Source: Paenibacillus sp. JQZ6Y-1 (GTDB lineage: Bacteria; Bacillota; Bacilli; Paenibacillales; Paenibacillaceae). From it: a stretch of 64,000 nucleotides of DNA. The stretch spans positions 1,426,001 to 1,490,000 of the forward strand of contig NZ_JBFDUZ010000001.1 of the NCBI RefSeq assembly GCF_040719145.1. Reading direction: 5' to 3'. The first letter of the stretch is position 1. The number at the start of each line of letters is the position of its first letter. The notes under the pieces were generated by a model. The model had not been told where the DNA came from, did no database searches, and was given only the letters and a program-made list of their open reading frames with translations. Positions 60,098 to 64,000 of this stretch are shown here, piece after piece. Both the position numbers and the translations under genes were made by a program.

Positions 60098-60703
60098 ATG
60101 ATGCAACCTGTAAAAGAAACGGTTGAACCCATGGAGCACTATATTACTTCGCTAGAGGAATTAAGGCAGTACACTGGCGAGCCGCAAGAGCATATTATGA
60201 AAAAGTCGATCTCGATTGTGGATCATCATGTAGCATATTATATATCACTGTCGTCCTTGTTTTTCCTAGCAACATCGGACGAAGATGGGCGCTGTGATGT
60301 ATCCCCGCGCGGCGATGGACCCGGCTTCGTTAAGGTGCTGGATGAAAAGCGTCTTATATTTCCAGAGCGTCCTGGTAATCGCCGTGCAGATTCGCTGTGC
60401 AATATATTGCAAAGTCCGCAAGTCGGTATGATTTTCCTTATTCCGGGTATGGATGAAGTGCTGCGCGTGAATGGACGTGCGCGGATTACGAAGGATGCAG
60501 CTTTGCTAGAAAAGATGGAGTGGAGCGGCAAAACTATAGGGCTTGGTGTCGTAGTGGAAGTGGAGGAATGCTTTGTTCATTGTCCACGCGCGCTGAAGCA
60601 GGCTGGAGCTTGGAAACAAGACCAATGGATGGATCGAGAACAATTGCCGTCTACAAAAGAGATGTTTTTAGCTCACTTACGGTTAAATGGAATTGAGCTG
60701 TAA
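60098..60703 (+). CDS. Pyridoxamine 5'-phosphate oxidase family protein, MSMEG_1061-like
   Basis: The 201-residue flavin-binding split-barrel protein has SLFFLATSDEDGRCDVSPRGD near 52-72 and FPERPGNRRADSLCNIL near 88-104. VGMIFLIPGMDEVLRVNGRA and ECFVHCPRALKQAGAW follow, the signature series of the MSMEG_1061 group of FMN/F420-type oxidoreductases. Its substrate is unknown; such proteins are not true PdxH enzymes. AAAGGAGG lies five bases before the first ATG. It is a single-gene unit. Confidence 0.88.
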   Translation: MMQPVKETVEPMEHYITSLEELRQYTGEPQEHIMKKSISIVDHHVAYYISLSSLFFLATSDEDGRCDVSPRGDGPGFVKVLDEKRLIFPERPGNRRADSLCNILQSPQVGMIFLIPGMDEVLRVNGRARITKDAALLEKMEWSGKTIGLGVVVEVEECFVHCPRALKQAGAWKQDQWMDREQLPSTKEMFLAHLRLNGIEL

Positions 60704-60780
60704 TGGTAATATATTCATGTGTAGCAAATGATTGATGGATATTCCCCACCCATGTATACTATAAGCTCTTCAGATGAGAC

Positions 60781-60824
60781 ACGGCGATGACATCGATACA
60801 GGATGGGATCGCCGTTTTGATTTT
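60781..60824 (+). terminator. Terminator of the PPOX gene
   Basis: ACGGCGAT pairs with ATCGCCGT and is followed by TTTGATTTT. Confidence 0.75.
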
Positions 60825-60967
60825 CGTGATTAGACATCATAACCGGAATTCGGACAATATTCTTCTGTAATGAAAGTAAAGTTCGTGAAAATGAAATGTA
60901 AAGCCACTGTAATACTCTTAACATTCATATATTCCGATAAAAAACGAACATTAATAAAAATACGGGG

Positions 60968-60996
60968 TTGACCATTCGGATATTTTTCGTTAATAT
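60968..60996 (+). promoter_or_regulatory. Promoter of the riboswitch transcript
   Basis: TTGACC (60968-60973), 17 bases, TAATAT (60991-60996), about 80 bases before the aptamer. Confidence 0.6.
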
Positions 60997-61078
60997 ACCA
61001 CTGTAGCCTGTTTTGAAGAGATATGGCTATGTGCATTTTCGAGTGAAAAGCGTACATTAAATACAATACTATGATGAA

Positions 61079-61148
61079 TATTCGTATATCCTCGAAAATA
61101 AGGTTCGGGGGTCTCTACTAAGGAACCGCAAATTCCTGGCTACGGATA
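61079..61148 (+). promoter_or_regulatory. Purine riboswitch aptamer, variant
   Basis: All parts of the purine aptamer are visible. P1 is TATTCGTA/TACGGATA. P2 is CCTCGAA/TTCGGGG with loop AATAAGG. J2/3 is GTCTCTAC, and P3 is AAGGAA/TTCCT with loop CCGCAAA. The base equivalent to position 74 is C (61140), which in known aptamers means guanine-type rather than adenine recognition. The base equivalent to A73 is G (61139), and the lower part of P3 is weak, both departures from consensus. It precedes the COG2509-like flavoprotein gene by about 200 bases. Confidence 0.85.
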
Positions 61149-61188
61149 GGATGCTTTGGCATACCTGTTCGCAAGCCGGGAATTTTTT
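61130..61188 (+). terminator. Riboswitch-controlled terminator
   Basis: AAATTCC-GGCT (61130-61141) pairs with AGCC-GGAATTT (61174-61185), followed by TTT. The left arm uses the 3' strand of P3, the J3/1 bases and the first base of P1', so the terminator and the folded aptamer exclude each other. Confidence 0.78.
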
Positions 61189-61206
61189 GTCGTGATGGAT
61201 ACGGTA

Positions 61207-61256
61207 GCCTTGTTTTGTCATGCCCAAAATGGCCGTTTGGGATGACAAGTAGGCTT
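61207..61256 (+). other. Second strong hairpin in the leader
   Basis: AGCCT...TTGTCAT-CCCAAA pairs with TTTGGG-TGACAA...AGGCT around a seven-base loop. It has no T-run, so it is not a simple terminator. It lies between the riboswitch terminator and the gene. Confidence 0.55.
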
Positions 61257-61344
61257 TCGGCTTGTGTGACCGGAGCAGGTACATGATGGATGCGAGCAGC
61301 ATCCTGACACAACCAAAATGATAATGATAGATGGGGGACTTATG

Positions 61345-62808
61345 ATGAACACATACGATTGCATCGTTGTAGGAGCAGGACCAGCAGGGATTTTTGCTTG
61401 TTATGAATTGACACGGATTGCACCGGATTGGAAAGTACTGCTGATTGATAAAGGGCATAACATTTACAGCCGCAATTGTCCGATTATGCAGGAGAAAATC
61501 CAATTCTGTCCGCCACCAGCAGGCAAAAAGGATTATGCAGGCTGTCTGCCCGCTTGCTCCGTTACCGCAGGCTTTGGTGGAGCGGGTGCGTACAGCGATG
61601 GCAAATTCAATATTACGACTGAATTTGGCGGCTGGTTAACCGATTATCTGCCCGGCTCGCGTGTCGAGGAATTGATTCGGTATGTAGATAGCATCAATCT
61701 GGAGCACGGTGCAACCGAGAATATTACCGATCCTACAACTGATGTAATTCGTGACATTGAGCAACGTGGCTATGCGTCCGGGCTGAAGCTGCTGCGCGCT
61801 CAGGTTCGTCACTTGGGTACTGAGCAAAATCTAGAAATCCTCAAATCCATTTATGAGTATCTGAATACACGTATTGATATGGTATACAAAGCCGAAGTTG
61901 AAGATATTATTACTGTAAAAGAAGACGGTAAGCATCGCATTACGGGCATCGTGACCAAAAAAGGCGAAACGTACGAATCTGCCAATGTGATGATCGCTCC
62001 CGGACGCGACGGCTCCGCATGGCTGACCGAGATTTTGAAAAAGCGTCGTCTGAAAATGTACAACAATCAGGTCGATGTAGGCGTGCGTGTAGAAACATCG
62101 GATGTGGTGATGCAGGAGATCAACAAGCATCTATATGAAGGCAAATTCATTTTTAATACATCCGTCGGTACTCGTGTGCGTACCTTCTGTAGCAATCCAT
62201 CGGGGCATGTTGTTGTTGAGAATCATAGCGGCGTAATGGCAGCGAACGGACACTCGTTCAAAGACCCAGCATTGGGTTCACGCAATACGAACTTCGCTTT
62301 GCTCGTCTCGCATAAATTTACAGAGCCATTCGACAAACCAAATGAGTATGCGCGTGAGATTTGCCGTCGGGCGAACGATCTGTCCAGCGGCGGCGTTATT
62401 GTACAGAAATTTGGTGATATTTTGCGCGGACGTCGTTCGACGGCTGACCGGATCAAGGAGGGCTTTTTGGAGCCGACATTGAAAGAAGCCGTTCCGGGTG
62501 ATCTCGGTCTGGTGTTGCCATACAATACGATGAAAAGTCTAGTTGAAATGGTACACGCGCTGGAGGGTGTAACGCCGGGTATCGCGTCCGAGCACACTTT
62601 ATTTTATGGAGTGGAAGCCAAATTCTACTCTGCGCGTCCGAAGCTGAACGACAATTTAGAAACAGAGATCGACGGTTTGTACTGTGGTGGCGATGGAGCG
62701 GGTGTCACGCGTGGTCTGGCACAGGCAGGAGCAGCTGGCGTCTGGATCGCTCGCAGCATGTTTACCAAAACAGGTAGCAGCACTCGTATTCCGGCAACGG
62801 TCGTTTGA
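61345..62808 (+). CDS. FAD-dependent dehydrogenase-like flavoprotein (COG2509 type)
   Basis: This 487-residue protein has an N-terminal FAD-binding Rossmann motif IVVGAGPAGIFACYEL and a Cys-rich segment (NCPIMQEKIQFCPPPAGKKD ... GCLPACS). GFGGAGAYSDGKFN follows, then IAPGRDGSAWL and the closing CGGDGAGVTRGLAQAGAAGV. These are the hallmarks of the uncharacterised NAD(FAD)-utilising dehydrogenases of COG2509. The reaction is unknown. ATG 61345 lies six bases after GGGGGA; 61342 and 61318 are alternatives. The leader contains a purine riboswitch with a terminator, so expression should respond to a purine. Confidence 0.87.
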   Translation: MNTYDCIVVGAGPAGIFACYELTRIAPDWKVLLIDKGHNIYSRNCPIMQEKIQFCPPPAGKKDYAGCLPACSVTAGFGGAGAYSDGKFNITTEFGGWLTDYLPGSRVEELIRYVDSINLEHGATENITDPTTDVIRDIEQRGYASGLKLLRAQVRHLGTEQNLEILKSIYEYLNTRIDMVYKAEVEDIITVKEDGKHRITGIVTKKGETYESANVMIAPGRDGSAWLTEILKKRRLKMYNNQVDVGVRVETSDVVMQEINKHLYEGKFIFNTSVGTRVRTFCSNPSGHVVVENHSGVMAANGHSFKDPALGSRNTNFALLVSHKFTEPFDKPNEYAREICRRANDLSSGGVIVQKFGDILRGRRSTADRIKEGFLEPTLKEAVPGDLGLVLPYNTMKSLVEMVHALEGVTPGIASEHTLFYGVEAKFYSARPKLNDNLETEIDGLYCGGDGAGVTRGLAQAGAAGVWIARSMFTKTGSSTRIPATVV

Positions 62809-62857
62809 TCGTAGTATTGGCTATTCAAATGCAATCACATCATATGGTATAGTAAAT

Positions 62858-62893
62858 CAAAAAGCGGATTCTTTATGAAGAATCCGCTTTTTT
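62858..62893 (+). terminator. Terminator of the flavoprotein gene
   Basis: AAAGCGGATTCTT pairs perfectly with AAGAATCCGCTTT and is followed by TTTT. Confidence 0.9.
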
Positions 62894-62904
62894 GTTGTAT
62901 TCAT

Positions 62905-62934
62905 TTGACAAGCGGATAGCGAGTATTTTATAGT
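62905..62934 (+). promoter_or_regulatory. Promoter of the NmrA-like gene
   Basis: TTGACA (62905-62910), 18 bases, TATAGT (62929-62934). Confidence 0.65.
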
Positions 62935-62947
62935 AATTATATTAAAC

Positions 62948-62981
62948 TTACTAAAAGTAACTTATTTTAAAAATGTAACTT
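62948..62981 (+). promoter_or_regulatory. Candidate operator of the NmrA-like gene
   Basis: TTACT-AAA-AGTAA (62948-62960) overlaps AAGTAACTT (62956-62964), and ATGTAACTT follows at 62973-62981. The first part resembles TTACTTAAAGTTAACTT at 661-677 upstream of the YodB-like gene. Confidence 0.45.
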
Positions 62982-63046
62982 TTGTTTGCATGTGGTAAGC
63001 GTCTGTATCGTCAATGTATTTTATAACAGAGCGGAGTGAAGCAACG

Positions 63047-63685
63047 ATGAACATTCTTATTTTTGGAGCAACGGGGCGTACGGGAATGGAGCTACTGAAA
63101 CAGGGATTGGAGCGTGGGCATGAGGTGACTGCCTTTGTACGAAGTCCGCAAAAGATACACATGCAGCATCCCCATCTACATATCGTGCAGGGTGAGGCAA
63201 CGAGCGCGGATCAGGTGAACAAGGTAGTGCAGGAGGGATCGTATGATGCAATCTTTTCCGCGCTGGGAGCCAAAAGCCCATTTCAACGCGATTTGAAGCT
63301 AGTGGAAGCGGTTCGTTTCATCACCGATGCAGCATCCCGTTACTCTTCCGCTCAACTGCTGCATGTGTCGTTTGTCGGTGGACGTGAGGATGCAAGCAAG
63401 CTGGGTTTCTTGTACAAATATATTACGCCAGTCGTTATGAAACAGTTGCTAGCAGATCATCGTGCCAAGGATGAGATTGTTAGCAGCAGTGGCGCGAATT
63501 GGACACTCGTACAGCCGCCCGTTCTAACCAGTGGCGAAAGAACGGGACAATATATCGCCGAGACGCAGATCAGCCGCCTGCCATCCAGCAAAATGAAGAT
63601 GTCACGCGCTAATCTGGCACAGTTTATGCTGGAACAGGCGGAGAAGCAGGCGTACAGTCGTCAGACGGTAATGGTCAGCGAATGA
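63047..63685 (+). CDS. NAD(P)H-binding NmrA/YwnB-like protein
   Basis: This 212-residue atypical SDR begins MNILIFGATGRTGMELLKQG, the GxxGxxG nucleotide-binding loop. VTAFVRSPQKI follows, where Arg suggests NADPH, then VQGEATSADQV and LHVSFVGGRED. The late GANWTLVQPPVLTSG is typical of the NmrA-like family (YwnB, YesF, flavin reductase-like). Function is unknown; relatives act as redox sensors or reductases. ATG 63047 follows GGAGTGA. GTAACTT words in its promoter hint at control by the YodB-like repressor. Confidence 0.85.
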   Translation: MNILIFGATGRTGMELLKQGLERGHEVTAFVRSPQKIHMQHPHLHIVQGEATSADQVNKVVQEGSYDAIFSALGAKSPFQRDLKLVEAVRFITDAASRYSSAQLLHVSFVGGREDASKLGFLYKYITPVVMKQLLADHRAKDEIVSSSGANWTLVQPPVLTSGERTGQYIAETQISRLPSSKMKMSRANLAQFMLEQAEKQAYSRQTVMVSE

Positions 63686-63764
63686 TTGGTACTATGGATG
63701 TTCAAACGATGTACTGCGCGATTGTCATGTGAATTCAGAAGCAGTCTATTTGCTGAAAAGCAGC

Positions 63765-64000
63765 TTACTTCACCTGCTCAATCCATGCAAACATCCGTGC
63801 AATTGCCTGCTTATGCACATCCTCGGGCATATGATGTCCGTAGTCTTCATACCATTGCACATCGTACGGCTGCCCAAGCTCCTGCAATCGTCGGATCATC
63901 AATTGTCCATGAGAAGGGTCTACCTGCTCGTCTTGCTGTCCATGAATAATCAGTACTGGGCATGGTATATCCTTTGCTAGCGCTGAGGGAGAGCGTGCTT
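63765..64000 (-). CDS. Alpha/beta hydrolase, C-terminal part (truncated by the window edge)
   Basis: A minus-strand frame enters from the right edge and ends with TAA at 63765-63767. The visible 77 residues include IPCPVLIIHGQQDEQVDPSH, with the catalytic Asp of an alpha/beta hydrolase in GQQDEQV. YEDYGHHMPEDVHKQA follows, with the catalytic His in YGHHM. The closing FAWIEQVK helix is typical of dipeptidyl-peptidase/acyl-peptide-hydrolase-like small esterases. The start, nucleophile and full length lie outside the window. Confidence 0.75.
   Translation of the reverse strand, partial: ARSPSALAKDIPCPVLIIHGQQDEQVDPSHGQLMIRRLQELGQPYDVQWYEDYGHHMPEDVHKQAIARMFAWIEQVK

Noticed and set aside
61110..61145. 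GGAACCGC in the 61-kb leader taken as a T-box core
   Set aside because: The surrounding loops, J2/3 GTCTCTAC and the P1 pairing identify it as a purine aptamer; no T-box specifier or AGGGTGGNACCGCG element is present.

Overview
The window looks like a chromosomal segment of a low-to-mid-GC Gram-positive bacterium of the Paenibacillaceae, most likely Paenibacillus or a close relative. Reasons: nearly every real gene has a strong AGGAGG-type ribosome binding site and several start with GTG or TTG. Promoters are sigma-A-like, and Zur boxes, CcpA cre sites, a BglG/LicT-type antiterminator element and a purine riboswitch follow Bacillales patterns. Many proteins resemble Bacillus proteins (YodB-, MhqO-, MhqP-, NiaP/YceI-, KatX-, YqiG- and Rtp-like). 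I saw no rRNA or tRNA gene, CRISPR array, transposase or prophage.

Layout. 0.2-12.4 kb: a YodB-like redox repressor, small unknown genes, an SDR, a DUF1992 protein, the helicase HrpB, a general-stress gene pair behind a sigma-B-type promoter, a membrane acyltransferase, a replication-terminator-protein homologue, a Gfo/Idh/MocA oxidoreductase and an aldose-epimerase-like protein. 12.6-15.8 kb: a zinc ABC transporter (znuC-znuB-znuA) with two Zur boxes. 16.1-24.4 kb: a long palindromic element, a TetR-MFS efflux pair, an old-yellow-enzyme reductase, a secreted lipase-like hydrolase, a niacin transporter and a SnoaL-like protein. 24.4-32 kb: an AAA ATPase, a KatX-type catalase, unknown proteins and an mhqO-mhqP-like quinone-detoxification operon.

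32-42 kb is a catabolic block. L-rhamnose is isomerised (RhaI), phosphorylated (RhaB), cleaved and its lactaldehyde oxidised (bifunctional RhaEW), with a DeoR regulator. It is followed by lutABC, which can oxidise the resulting lactate to pyruvate. 43-51.7 kb: an MFS exporter, a zinc-independent S14 paralogue (rpsN) behind a Zur box, a secreted carboxylesterase behind a cre site and a RAT antiterminator/terminator, a decayed gene, small proteins, and a CHAD-PPK2 polyphosphate pair. 51.9-56 kb: a GntR-controlled sugar module (deoC, FGGY kinase, SDR) with two matching operators. 56-64 kb: a secreted GH30 glycosidase, small unknowns, a PPOX-family flavoprotein, a COG2509-like flavoprotein behind a variant purine riboswitch, an NmrA-like reductase and a truncated alpha/beta hydrolase at the edge.

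Three control circuits recur: zinc limitation (znu and rpsN), catabolite repression (esterase, deoC/kinase, lut, GH30, possibly rha) and electrophile/oxidative stress (YodB-like, mhqOP, old yellow enzyme, catalase, NmrA-like). The least expected items are the antiterminator in front of a non-PTS esterase gene and the riboswitch whose terminator arm overlaps its own aptamer.
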